A program made the translations under genes and the position numbers. From Phoronis australis (Eukaryota > Phoronida > Phoronidae), in contig NMRA01000097.1 of the NCBI GenBank assembly GCA_002633005.1, forward strand, positions 713,230-777,229: 64,000 bases of DNA, written 5' to 3'. Shown here piece after piece: positions 35,101-45,185 of this stretch. The notes under the pieces were generated by a model. The model made no database searches and was not told the origin of the DNA. It saw only the letters and a program-made list of their open reading frames with translations. The stretch's first letter is position 1, and every line of letters begins with the position of its first letter.

Positions 35101-38100
35101 TTTATGGCAACCACTCAATTTCAACCCAAGGCTAAAAAAAACAGTGCATGTGGTCTGATGTCATTTGCGGTGCATCATACGTGCGCAGGCCTCATGGTTG
35201 GGCCCATTGCACAAAACACAAAGGCTAAGAACACGATGCCTTTTCTTCGAATACGTAAATATGCCTTAGAAGAAATTCGAATTGTTGGTAGCGGGATTAG
35301 TGATGTTCTTTTTGTTTTCTTTGACAGTTTGGAATGTCTTACTCCAGACATCTATGTACTCTTCTTTCATTGACGACTACTTCATAAAAGTTTGTCAAGC
35401 ACGTGCACTCTTACTTGACTGCTTTAAAACAAAAATAACCAAGTGTTATCGCAGTCTAAACCATCGCGAACGTCCCGAGGCGAATTTGCGTGCAACTCCT
35501 TTGCAAGAGATGCACTCTGTTGTGCAGAATATAAGAATCCTGATGAAGCGAAACTTTACTGGGTGTCTTGGTATTCTAGGGTCTGCCGTCCAATCCAGTG
35601 AACAGAACTGCACTGGCCAGGTTATGTTACGACGTTGATCTCCTTGGTGAGGAATTTAAGGTGAGAAACCAATATGCAGTGCGGATATAACGCCACCCTG
35701 TTTAGATTTTGTTGAAGTGTCGTCCTTGACCCTGCTTGTTAGAGAATATTTTCAGATCATAATGTACACTACATGTACGTGTAGTTGATGACTTTAGGCA
35801 TTCTCACTGTATATTCTAAACCCTTTCGTTTCACATAATTGAGACCCACTTAGTCTACGTGTAGGTATTGTCCCAACCCGCGGTGGCAGTGTGGAAGTTT
35901 TGAGCTTGTTCAAAGTTTCCGCCCTGTCACCGCGAAGGTCCGCAGTTTTGACAGTTTTCCGCGGTGCTACGGCGATCAATGGCGGTGCTACTGCGGCTTA
36001 TGCCGTACAAGCACCGCTGCGGTGGCACCGCACCTCCCGTGTGAGGGGGGTAAAACGTGTGGAAATGATAATTGTTAACGTACATGTACAGTACATGTAC
36101 CTCGATTGAGAGAGAAAGCACCTTATGATTAAATGCGTATCGGTTGTGTCGAGTCAGTAAACCCTGCATTGTACATGTATCACATGAATTGGTGGTTAGT
36201 TTACTGGCAATGTCTTACTAGCGCCAGTTAGTTGCATCCCACAAAGAAACTTACTTGTACATGGTGTTGCAGCTGATACCAAATTTACCATCTCGTCTTG
36301 CCGACCTGCCGCAAGGGTGTGAAGAGAAGAATAGGTTTGCTAACGTTATTCCAAGTAAGTTGTTTTTCTTACATATGCTGTCTAACGCAAACATTTCCTG
36401 ATTATTAGAAAGTTGCGATGCCCCATTCCGAAAAATTCTAAATGTTATAATGACTTTAAGAGAGTTCATGTTTGTAAAAGTGTGTCTTGGCCACGGTAGT
36501 ACATTTTTCACTACAATCGATGTCGAATGTGCAAATCATAATATAATGTAAATGTATTATTACCTTTCCCATTATGTTTTTAACCCAATATCCTCGTGAG
36601 CTCTGCAACCTGAAATGCCCATGTATCGTACCTTAGATGTTTATCATCTTCTATGGCATTATTTATCACTCTGCTACTGCTGCCATTATTTTAGTTCTTG
36701 CTGCTGCTGCTGCCGCCGCCGCCGCCACCGCAATTGCTACCGCCGCCGCCACTGCTGTCATTGATTTATTACAGTGGATGCTGCTGTTGCTTTGAACTAC
36801 TTCTGCTGCTTTGAACTACTGCTCCTGCTGCTTTGCACCGTTGGTGCTGTGTCGATTGTTGTTGCTGCTGTTGCACTTAAAGGCTGCTATTTGTGCGGTT
36901 GCTGCTGTCCCAGGGTCTGTTACAGCTGTTTTTCTAGCTGCAAATGTTGTTGTTACAGTCCTGCTGCTTTGAACCATCTCTGTCAGTACTGTCAGTGCTA
37001 CTGCTACTGCTGCTGTTGCTACTACTATCGCTGTTGCTGCTGCTGCTGCTGCTTCTGCTCCTCCTGCTGCTGTTGCTCCTGCTGCTATTGATCTATTATG
37101 ACTGTGGCTGCTCCTGAACTGCTTCAGCTGCTACTGGTACTGTTACAACTGCTACTGGAAGTACTACTGTCACTATTACTGTTGCTACAGCAATTGCTAC
37201 TATTGGCCTGTCACGACTGCTGCTTGCCGTCCTGCTGCTGATGCTGTTTCATATTCCATTGTAACAGCACAGACTTCCAAATCCTTTGTCTTGCAGACTC
37301 AAGAACTTGCGTTATGCTACCTGTTCTGCTTGATTGTCCTCAGTCACAGTACATCAACGCCAATTACGTTCGCGTGAGTCTTATTTGGACGCTTTACATC
37401 CACTCATAAAAGGGCTTTACAAACCTTTTAAGTTTAATTGATTGATGTTAATTTTCACGGTTGTTGCCTGTGTAGTGTTCGAGAGCAGTATTTGCTTTTG
37501 ATCGTATTAATCTGTTCTCTTGCAATTATAATATTTTGAACTGAAAAACTTCTCAGACAACTCACTGTTTTTAACGGTAAGCTCCCAAGGGTAAACATCC
37601 AACCGATTATAATTTGGAAATGCCGTTAGACAAGAAACGTGTTCTATAAATACATACTTTTGTGGTCTGATGATATTATTTCCAGAGTCAGCTCAAACGG
37701 ACCGTGTGAGCTGATGTGTGCGTAGGCCGTGTCTCGTTGTCTCTGTAACTTACTCCTGGATAATGGTGAACACAAGTGTGTTCGTACATAGTATTAGTTT
37801 TTTGTATTAATTTTTAAGATTGTCTTAATCCTTCTGAGAATGAGGTCAGCATATTGTCCCGTGCTTGCATAGAGAAGTCACCACATTGTCAGTGAGTTAA
37901 TGGGATGACAGTTTAATGCTATTATCTAAGTTTTGTCGAAGTGGATTGCCTTAAATGTAGTAATAATTAGTCGTAACTGTAGATTCTGTGCGTCTCTTGC
38001 AGGGTTACATGGGTGAACGTTGTTACATAGCAACACAGGCGCCGCTGGACAATACAATTTACGATTTCTGGCGAATGGTGTGGGAGAATCATTCACAAGT

Positions 38101-41100
38101 CATTGTCATGTTGACTGAACTCAACGAATGTGGTCTGGTACGGCACTCTATAGACAGGAAGACTTCTTGGATTGAATTCTTCTGTTTGACCAGTTTATGG
38201 TTTTCTCACTTGTCCAGAATAGGCCCAGGTCAAAGAGAATATTGCATCTGATTTGATGACGCTGCATAAGCTAACTAGATAGTTTTCCCACCAAATACAA
38301 GCACACCCTTCTTTTCGTGGCTTGGTTATGTCTGTACTTGTATGACATGCATTTTGGTAAAACAAAACTGTTGCTATTGTCGGTGCGCCACGATCTATGA
38401 CCGATAAAGATTATGACGTGCAAAAGCCAAGAACTTTTTACCTGGACGTGTTTCTGACGCTTTCAAATGTTATTTTTTGTATTAAACCTTTGAATCTCAA
38501 AACATGTCGTGCAATGTCGAATGCATAGCTAATTTTCATGTGTAGGTCAGAGGCAAAGGACAATCAACTTTGCAGCTAAATCTTGTTCAAGTGACTTGAA
38601 TGAGCCACAAATATTTGCCACTCGAAGTATAAGAAGTATTATCCTTAGTATTGGGCACGCACAACTGGTGTCGACGTAGTTTGTCATGATATAAATTCTC
38701 TCGTACCCTGCCTTTCTAGCCCAAGTGTAGCCCGTACTGGCCGAGCTCAGAAGGGGCTGACACAGTGCAACAGTATGAGAACTTGGAGATTTCGCTGAAG
38801 AAAAGGGAAGTAAAGAAAGACTACATAATGTCTAAATTGAGATTGAAAGACACTGAAGTAAGTTGGTTGAAAGGCTTAGTGTAGTAGTTATAGTGTTGCA
38901 TTTTTAGCGGACATGTTGTTAAAAGAGGAACTCGAAATTCATTAGGTCGTGCTAGCCGTACATGTGTGAATATATCAGTCTTCCAGCCTCACAGGTTTAT
39001 AAATAGAATTTGTTTTTTTGCATTAATCCTTTAAATGGGATACGAAATTGATAAAGATAATTATTTCTCAAACCGGACGTATGACGCAGAGAAAACGTAT
39101 TTGTTCCGCTTTTATAAAGATCGACTAAAAGTGAATAATAACTTCCAAGCTAACCAAAATGTGAAAAAGTGTCAAGCACGCCTGCAGAAGCCTTTCACAT
39201 ATACTTTGACAGTTAATCGAATCTTCCTTTTGGGCCGTTCACGTAATTTTGACTAGTGCTATAAATCCAGTTTATCTATACCCAGATCATGCGGACTAAA
39301 GCATTTAAGCTCTGGGTCGTTTCTTTTCCAGACTAAACAGTGGAGAGATTTGGTACATTTTTGGTTCTTGAGTTGGCCACATCATGGCGTTCCCGAATCA
39401 CCGCTGGCCCTTTTGACCTTTTTAGACGAAGTTAAACCGTACATGGCTATCAGCAACGGACCCACCATAGTTCACTGCAGGTACGGGAGAGAGGGAGAAA
39501 GAGGGAGGGGGACGGAGAGGGGGAGGGACGGAGGGAGGGAGGGAGCCGAAGATCCTCAAAGGCAAAAACCCCTTCATTGTGGACTGCCGTAAAACACAAT
39601 AGAATATAACGTAAGCTATGCCGGAAAAATATGAGATGGTGATTATTCATACAAAGTCATTTGACTGATAATTAGAAGACTGGCGTATGAAATCAATAGT
39701 TTAAGTACTTAAATAAATATATAAACCTGACACCTGAGTAAAAATTAATAGATGGGCCGGGTCAGTGCTACGTTCCACAGAATACAACATGATAGAAACT
39801 TGAAAATTGTTAATGGTATCGGAAGAATTGAATGACGGCAGTCAGTACACTAATGAGAAATTATTTCGGTAGTGTTTGATTTGATCAGATACTTCCAGAG
39901 CAATGGCGGATCTAGGGTATACTGAATGGGACAGGTGCAGATATCAACGAACAGTCGTTCACGTTGGCACTAAAAGAGCACGCGGGCGCTGTTTTTGGTC
40001 TTTTTCTGCCTCTAAACCCGTCCCAGGGGTGACTAACTATGTGAGCCCATTACACTCTAGGTGGCCAGTTTGCTTTGTGTAGAACTACTGGAATGAAGCC
40101 ACAAGCTTTCCTTTGTGCCTGGTGTCATTTCAGCAATACGGTGAGTCGCGTGCTCATCTAGGTGGCAGCACTTGTGAGGTCCAACGTACATGTAATCTTT
40201 GGGTATTGCTTTACAAAACTCTCCATTTTTGACCAATGTTGCGGTTATGAAAGAGATTTTGCTTTTTGCAGTCCTGGAACTGGACGCACTGGCGCATTCC
40301 TAGCCATTCACATTTGCATGGTGCAATACGACGAAAGCGAAACAGTGGACGTGTTGAGCTGTGTGCACAGACTCAGACAAGACAGGGCTGGTCTATTGCA
40401 GACCAAGGACCAATACACGTTCATTTACACGGTAACTAAGCAGGAAACCATACATGTACATGTATATTTAACTCCATTGTCTTGATCACCATTAGGAGGT
40501 GGACCCAGTTTGGTAGGGCTTATAGAAACTACTTTTTGTGGGTACTTTAAGGGGATAATTTTATTTTGGTGGCTTTTAGTTCATTTGCTAGTGGGGTTTC
40601 AAAAGCTAATCAAGTTGTCACAAATAAAATTGCACATCCTTGATACCATACTAACAAGAGAGTATTCACTTTAAAGTCATCTGGACAAAACTAAATCGTG
40701 ACTCTTCTGTCAATCGCGAACATTTGGTCCACCAAGTGGTAGAAAGGTGTAAGTTAATTCTATTTGATATACACATTTTTAAAAAGTGTACAAGTATAGT
40801 AGTGGTTACTTTCAGAATTTGATTGCACATTAGGTTACTACCACATAGAAACTACGTTGCGCCTCCCCCCCCCCTCCCCGGGGGCCAACAGCGAATGCTT
40901 TTTGCTACGACTCCCCACCTACATTAGACTCTACCCTATGTTCAATGGTCTGAACTAGAATGTGATTCGTTTTTATTTTCTGTAGGCATTCTGTGTCCTT
41001 TTGAACTCAGTGACCAACCTGCATGAAGTTTTCAAGTGGCGCACCGCACGACGACTGCGTGAAGCTCAGTTATCGTATATTAACATTCAAGCTATATGCA

Positions 41101-41108
41101 GACCGTGA
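30506..41108 (+). CDS. receptor-type protein tyrosine phosphatase, atypical catalytic loops, 5' partial
   Basis: Eleven exons splice in frame: 30506-32178, 32888-33382, 33894-34052, 34526-34714, 36273-36354, 37297-37373, 38003-38137, 38720-38857, 39332-39480, 40272-40431 and 40986-41108 (TGA). They give 1125 residues after the partial first codon. Order: mucin-like Ser/Thr-rich ectodomain, SEA-like module, one transmembrane helix, basic juxtamembrane region, single PTP domain; no second PTP domain follows. PTP landmarks: [73 protein letters not shown] and [13 protein letters not shown]. The nucleophile Cys and P-loop Arg remain. The WPD aspartate is His, C+2 is Pro instead of the usual Ala, and the PYDHSRV motif is replaced by PNSRTCV. 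A membrane signalling receptor with weak or no phosphatase activity is inferred. At least one upstream exon with a signal peptide is missing. Confidence 0.85.
32179..32887. other. RPTP intron with MITE and (TTA)n tract
   Basis: Holds the dimeric family A MITE at 32431-32577 and a TTATTATTATC-type microsatellite at about 32776-32822. The acceptor is TATGTTTCAG. Confidence 0.7.
32431..32577 (+). mobile_element. MITE family A, dimeric form
   Basis: Starts CATGGGCGGCGCA and ends TGCGCCACCCATG. Flanks TACCC and CACCC match at 4 of 5 positions. It consists of two similar half-units, each holding a CCCCCACTTTTTTCAG block, joined by GTGGTCTATAGG. Confidence 0.85.
32888..33382 (+). CDS. RPTP exon: SEA-like membrane-proximal module
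   Basis: 165 residues. The predicted order is beta ([12 protein letters not shown]), helix ([16 protein letters not shown]), beta ([11 protein letters not shown]), beta (VFIRIQEQ ... [11 protein letters not shown]), helix ([13 protein letters not shown]), then beta in the next exon ([10 protein letters not shown]). This matches the SEA / dystroglycan-type ferredoxin-like topology found just outside the membrane in mucin-like receptors. The canonical GSVVV self-cleavage site is not seen. The assignment is by topology, not by sequence match. Confidence 0.6.
33652..33791. mobile_element. foldback element in RPTP intron
   Basis: A 140-base, nearly perfect palindrome. Left ATAGTAAAACTAATAAAAC is mirrored at the right, with GACGAGCGTCAGTAC / GTACCGACGCTCGTC inside and a short centre near CCCCACGTCGATCG. 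It is located between the SEA-like and transmembrane exons. Confidence 0.85.
33894..34052 (+). CDS. RPTP exon: transmembrane helix
   Basis: 53 residues. It completes the SEA-like fold (VLSVSLVDN), then a Thr-rich linker, then a single hydrophobic span ([20 protein letters not shown]) followed by FGIVR and, in the next exon, VILSRRRGK. The positive-inside charge pattern fits type I topology. Donor AGG|GTAGGT. Confidence 0.85.
34210..34373 (+). mobile_element. hAT-like MITE, family B, in RPTP intron
   Basis: CAGGTTTGGATCC at the left, AAATCCGCCACTG at the right, and an interior like the other family B copies. The left end has diverged. Confidence 0.75.
34526..34714 (+). CDS. RPTP exon: basic juxtamembrane region
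   Basis: 63 residues rich in Arg and Lys ([25 protein letters not shown]). It links the membrane span to the PTP domain. Tyr in SYF is a possible phosphosite. The frame was chosen because it continues both neighbours in phase 0; longer open frames in the other phases break the splice. Confidence 0.75.
34715..36272. other. RPTP intron, no further exon supported
   Basis: A 118-codon plus frame at 35282-35638 has an acceptor-like site but the wrong phase to be a cassette exon. A fragment like the SINE tail repeat lies at 35160-35220. A GTACATGTACAGTACATG cluster is near 36080. Confidence 0.5.
36273..41108 (+). CDS. RPTP catalytic region, seven exons
   Basis: 36273-36354 gives the N-terminal PTP strand with [11 protein letters not shown]. 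37297-37373 gives SRTCVMLPV and QYINANYVR. 38003-38137 gives [14 protein letters not shown] to TELNECGL. 38720-38857 gives [12 protein letters not shown] to LKDTE. 39332-39480 gives the WPH loop (His codon 39380-39382) and the P-loop Cys (39476-39478). 40272-40431 gives SPGTGRTG with Arg at 40285-40287 and the Q-loop QTKDQ. 40986-41108 is a 40-residue C-terminal helix with TGA. All boundaries are GT-AG and phases agree (1, 0, 0, 0, 2, 0). The first sixth of a normal PTP domain is shortened. A possible ATTAAA signal is at 41522. Confidence 0.85.
36675..37245. repeat. diverged (GCT/GCC)n trinucleotide tract in RPTP intron
   Basis: About 570 bases of CTG, GCC, GTT and TAC trinucleotides. The Cys-rich open frame within it (36774-37091) is what TGC/TGT repeats encode by chance. 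It ends about 50 bases before the acceptor of the exon at 37297. Confidence 0.85.
39481..40271. other. RPTP intron splitting the P-loop
   Basis: Begins with a GGGAGAG purine tract (39484-39545). A fragment of MITE family B (CAATGGCGGATCTAGG) is at 39901. The intron divides the P-loop between Cys and the following residues (phase 2). Confidence 0.7.
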
Positions 41109-42067
41109 CCCCGGATCAGCATTCACTGACATTTAAACTATATTCATTTAAGACCGTTACCCATCGGTCAATCTCTCCTGCTCACTAGCTTTTCCCAGTT
41201 CCACTTGCATGAACTTCGCACAGAACAAGCTTATTTGAAAACATACGCACTCGCTCGCGGACTGGAGCAAACGACATGGCAATACTCCCAACTAGATTTA
41301 GTTTTTGCAGAGACCCTAGCTTTCAAGTGCTTAAAATCACCAATTCCATATCAAAACGCCAGAAACAATCCCACCTGTCGATGAGCTGTCAATTTAGAAC
41401 TCCCGTGTTGGTGGACATTACACACTGGCGCTGGGTATGTCCATACGTCACACTTATGTAGGTGGAGCTACGAAACTTTCAATTGAACTCGCTGTTCTTC
41501 AATTTTCTCGTTTTTGGGGATATTAAATTCATGATTGTGACATGCAGGAAGACTTAATGATTCTGACAATGTAGTCACTTGAATTGCTTCCCCGTCGTCG
41601 CAATTTGAGCTACGTCCGGTCGTGAAAATTTGATTACCCCCCACAGATCGCAGCTATTTCCTAGAGGTCAGTGTAGTTACGAGACGGAGCTCTTACTTTG
41701 TGCAGGCTCTAAGTTGTACTTCAGTCCTCTTAAAGGTAACGCAACCGTTTTTGATGGAACGTTTATATAGCCTACTGATCTCTCGCTATCTTGATGACAC
41801 AAGTTCTGTGTTATTCCGGCGAGTGTTAAATATCCATGGAACAACAGAAAGTGACAAGAACAGCACAGCAAAAGCCACACGTCCGGCGTCTGTATTCACT
41901 TTCACACAGTTAACACATTCTCCTGGTCCCATTGAGCACAACCTGTGCCTATCGTTCGTGTTTGTTCAACGGATGAGAATGCAGAATCGATATGCAGGCC
42001 TTGTGCTGGGCCGTACACGTCACTTCCTTTTGTTGCATGGATAGTAAATACACCAAAGGAACATTAA
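41109..42067. other. no supported gene
   Basis: Two plus-strand stretches have splice-like borders (41311 to about 41432, and 41706 onwards), but their products match nothing I know and they do not extend the phosphatase, which has already stopped. Confidence 0.4.
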
Positions 42068-42600
42068 ATAACGGGGAAATGTCTGTCCAACCGGCTTTCT
42101 ATAAGTATTATCAAAAACGCATAGAATACCTGGTGGCTCTAGGCACTGAACCTGGAATGATAATATAAATTCATGTTCTTTTACCAAGCTATGTGCCGTG
42201 TTGGCTGTGGAAGGTGCAAGAGAGATTTGATGAGTCTTCCTCAACTCAACACCAATGCATACAGTATTCATGGGCGGCGCACTAAAGGGTTTTGGGGGGG
42301 GCTATATGCCACCAGTTTTTGCAATGCTACGCCNATAACGGGGAAATGTCTGTCCAACCGGCTTTCTATAAGTATTATCAAAAACGCATAGAATACCTGG
42401 TGGCTCTAGGCACTGAACCTGGAATGATAATATAAATTCATGTTCTTTTACCAAGCTATGTGCCGTGTTGGCTGTGGAAGATGCAAGAGAGATTTGATGA
42501 GTCTTCCTCAACTCAACACCAATGCATACAGTATTCATGGGCGGCGCACTAAAGGGTTTTGGGGGGGCTATATGCCACCAGTTTTTTCAATGCTACGCCG
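42068..42600. other. probable assembly duplication around a single N
   Basis: 42068-42333 and 42335-42600 are near-identical direct copies (about four differences) separated by one N at 42334. Both end inside the same family A MITE. This looks like two overlapping contig ends or haplotypes joined by a nominal gap. Frames at 42020-42271 and 42302-42538 are the two copies of one sequence. Confidence 0.85.
42269..42333 (+). mobile_element. MITE family A, truncated at the N
   Basis: Left half only, from CATGGGCGGCGCACTAAAGG to GCTACGCC. It is probably the same physical element as 42536-42688. Confidence 0.8.
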
Positions 42601-42688
42601 CACATGGTCTATAGGCCGTGCACCACAGGAGGACAGAGGGGGCTTTGCCCCCCCCCCCCACTTTTTTTTCAGTGCTGCGCCGCCCATG
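42536..42688 (+). mobile_element. MITE family A, dimeric form
   Basis: CATGGGCGGCGCA at the left, TGCGCCGCCCATG at the right. Two half-units are joined by CATGGTCTATAGGCCGTGC, the same junction as in 32431-32577. No clear 5-bp duplication. Confidence 0.85.
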
Positions 42689-43253
42689 ATGTTTGATGGA
42701 AAAGTAGTTTCGCCGTATCTGACTGTTCGATAACGCACGTCACACGGGCGTATTATCACGCGTGTAGGATAAATGGGGTCACTCTAGTCTCCACAAAAAT
42801 CCCTACCGCTTGCTGTTAACTTGTGTTTTTGAATCCAGAATATTGTTAATATTTTGTAGACACTCAACGAATACGCAACCTGCCTTCATTGTTCCTCTCA
42901 TGACGACACGTCCGGAAGTGACTCCGACGATGACGTCAGTTGACATTTATTGCGCATTTTGTGGCACAAGCACCATATCCATTTCATCACCGAAACCTGG
43001 CGTCCAACTGGTCAACTACATGCAGCAAATCAACTTGACGAAATTTTGTTAAAAGCACCTCTGTGAATGCAAAGTGTCGAGTGACGGCTTAGGTCAAATC
43101 ATCGACGGATATGGCGTCAGGCTCACCACACTCGTGTATTTATGGGTATATTATATCCTGTGTATAGCATACTTTTGTCTACATTTAAATCAACTCTCGT
43201 GTTGCCATCATGACCTGAATAAGGAGGATTGGATGACATCTGCATTGACATTC
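42689..43253. other. no gene seen
   Basis: Nothing supported on either strand. Confidence 0.45.
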
Positions 43254-43321
43254 CATGGGCGGCGCACCATAGGGGGCTGGGGGGCTGTAGCCCCACATTT
43301 TTCATTGCTGCGTTGCCCATG
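43254..43321 (+). mobile_element. MITE family A, monomer
   Basis: CATGGGCGGCGCACCATAGG at the left, CGTTGCCCATG at the right, with an exact 5-bp duplication CATTC on both sides. Confidence 0.9.
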
Positions 43322-43690
43322 CATTCATGGTTTAGAAGCTGAAATTGTAGGTGTTTGAAATTGTGTCAGGCGTGAAGGCTGTAACGGTTGATTCGTTTGC
43401 TGTGGATCAAAGAATTGCTTTAGTTACATGCAAAATGAATTGTTAGTACATGTATATTGTTTTATACGTATCCCCATACCGAAGGTATAGCTGCCAAATC
43501 CACATGTCTTTTAATTGTCTAAAACACTTGGTGATCGTTTGTAAAATGACCATTCAATTGATTGAAGGTGTATTTCTTAGGATGTTAAGATTTTTAACTC
43601 TCTAAACGTCCCTGGACAATCCTTTGAATGGTTGAAATAAACAACTAAATGGATTCTCCCGTGTGGTCACCAGACAATTTTCGACATAAG
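43322..43690. other. 3' flank of the minus-strand gene
   Basis: Contains a minus-strand ATTAAA (plus TTTAAT near 43510) that could be its poly(A) signal. Nothing else seen. Confidence 0.4.
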
Positions 43691-45185
43691 CTAAAACTTT
43701 CCAAGCACACCAAATACGCACTTGGTGTCTCCACCTGCTGAGACAGTCAGGAAGCTACCCGGCTGCACGTGCGCGACATACGGGAACTTGTCGAGAAGAA
43801 CTGACTGCAAAGTTTGCACCAGGTAGTGTGCATATCCATATTTGGCATCAGCGCTGACCACGGCAAGAGTCGTGTTGTGCGCAGCGCCTCCTGCATCCCT
43901 CCAATTGATCTGTAATGAAGAGCATGTGAACCAATGGTGAATAACATAATTCACCTAACAATGTCCCTCTAGAAAATAAGAATCAAACACAAACTTGCAT
44001 TTTCAACTTAAAAGTTTCACATGAAACAAACAAATTACAGTGTTATCAGTTAAACATGTAGTGGAACAGCAGATTCATTCCCATCCGTGGCTTTCTCTTT
44101 TTTCTGTTCAAATTACAAAAATCCCTTGTATACTTAATCATATAGATTGCCTCCGTTGAACGCTTCCGAGTCTTCCTGGGTGTAACCTTCTTATGTATTC
44201 CTTACATGCCCCCCCCCCCCCCCCNCTTGCCGTTTATAATAGCGTCTCAGTTACAGATGTATATGTTTGAACATTAAATATGCATCGCATTTGTGGACTT
44301 TGTGCAAACACTTCTCCTTTCTTCTGCTATTTAACCTTCATTGATACTATCACGTGCTTGCTTTGATATATAACGAGATTCAACCATATCTTGAATTCTT
44401 ATTATTACAGAAATGACAGGAATTTTTGATACTTTTATAAGAAAATATCTTATTAGTAAAAATGGAGTTCATACAAGTAACCAAAAGAAAGTAATACCAA
44501 AACATAATTTAGTAAACAACGTCAAAACAGTGCGTTGAAAATTTGAGGAACAGAACTGAGTCTCTTTTGGGATTGTTTCTTGCAACTGCATGAGCGGTGC
44601 ACCATAGGGGTGCTATAGCCCCATATTTTCAGTGCTGCTCCGTCCATGAACTGGTAAGGAGTGCCGCCCTTCCATCTGCATATGTTTAGTGGAAACGAAG
44701 CGTCATTGTTTCGATGACGTTAGCTGACGCACCGAAGCTGCTTTATTTACTACAGGCAAAAATTGTTTTCATACTGTTGCTGGCTTCTCAACGAGGCATG
44801 TGTCAGACTAAAAGCAACACGCGTAACTGGATTAAGGACATGCAATGCCAATATGGGAAGGTTTAACAGTAGAGGTTTAACCTTTTTCTAGGAATTATGA
44901 ATTGATGTTTACTGACCTGAAATTTGAATTGTGAACCAACTAAATTATATCCATACAGAACCACGGAAGAGTTGGTTGGTGATGGGAATTCACAATGGCT
45001 AATGATGCCGTACGTCTGCAACGAGTTACTGATTTCTGTCGCCAGAGATCTCGGGTATCCGCCATTCGTGCACCGGAAGTACGGGTCCCAAAACGAGGAT
45101 GCTATCAGTTGGGGGCCATACCCCACTGCACTTATCTCGGAATTGAGCCGAGATAAAGATATTCTGTTATAAACAACATCGGTGT
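43691..45185 (-). CDS. unrecognised gene, last two exons (5' partial)
   Basis: Exon 44917-45185 follows a strong acceptor (TTGTTCTTTTCAG) in phase 1 and ends CAG|GTCAGT. Exon 43691-43909 follows TCTTCATTACAG in phase 0 and ends with TAG. Together they give 161 residues after the partial codon. Features: YNRISLSRLNSEIS, a SFWDPYFRCTNGGYPRSLA segment, Cys in ISHCEF, sequons NSS and NTT, KFQ joined to INWRDAGG across the splice, and a C-terminal KCVFGVLGKF. The few Cys and sequons suggest a secreted or luminal protein. I do not recognise the family. The gene converges on the receptor phosphatase (stops 2.6 kb apart). Upstream exons were not found; the long minus frame at 45631-46131 does not offer a donor in the required phase. 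Confidence 0.6.
43910..44916. other. intron of the minus-strand gene
   Basis: About 1 kb. It holds a poly-C tract ending at a single N (44225) and the family A MITE at 44589-44648. Confidence 0.6.
44589..44648 (+). mobile_element. MITE family A, short monomer
   Basis: CATGAGCGGTGCACCATAGG at the left, GCTCCGTCCATG at the right, exact 5-bp duplication AACTG on both sides. At 60 bases it is the shortest copy. Confidence 0.9.

Noticed and set aside
35282-35638. 118-codon frame as an extra RPTP cassette exon
   Set aside because: Its acceptor phase does not fit the flanking phase-0 exons, and no PTP or linker motif is present.
36774-37091. Cys-rich 105-codon plus frame
   Set aside because: Product of CTG/TGC trinucleotide repeats inside an RPTP intron.
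41311-41800. Splice-bordered stretches downstream of the phosphatase stop
   Set aside because: The phosphatase already ends at 41108, the products match no family, and no start or end could be fixed.
42020-42538. Two identical short minus-strand genes in tandem
   Set aside because: They are one sequence duplicated at a single-N join, not two genes.
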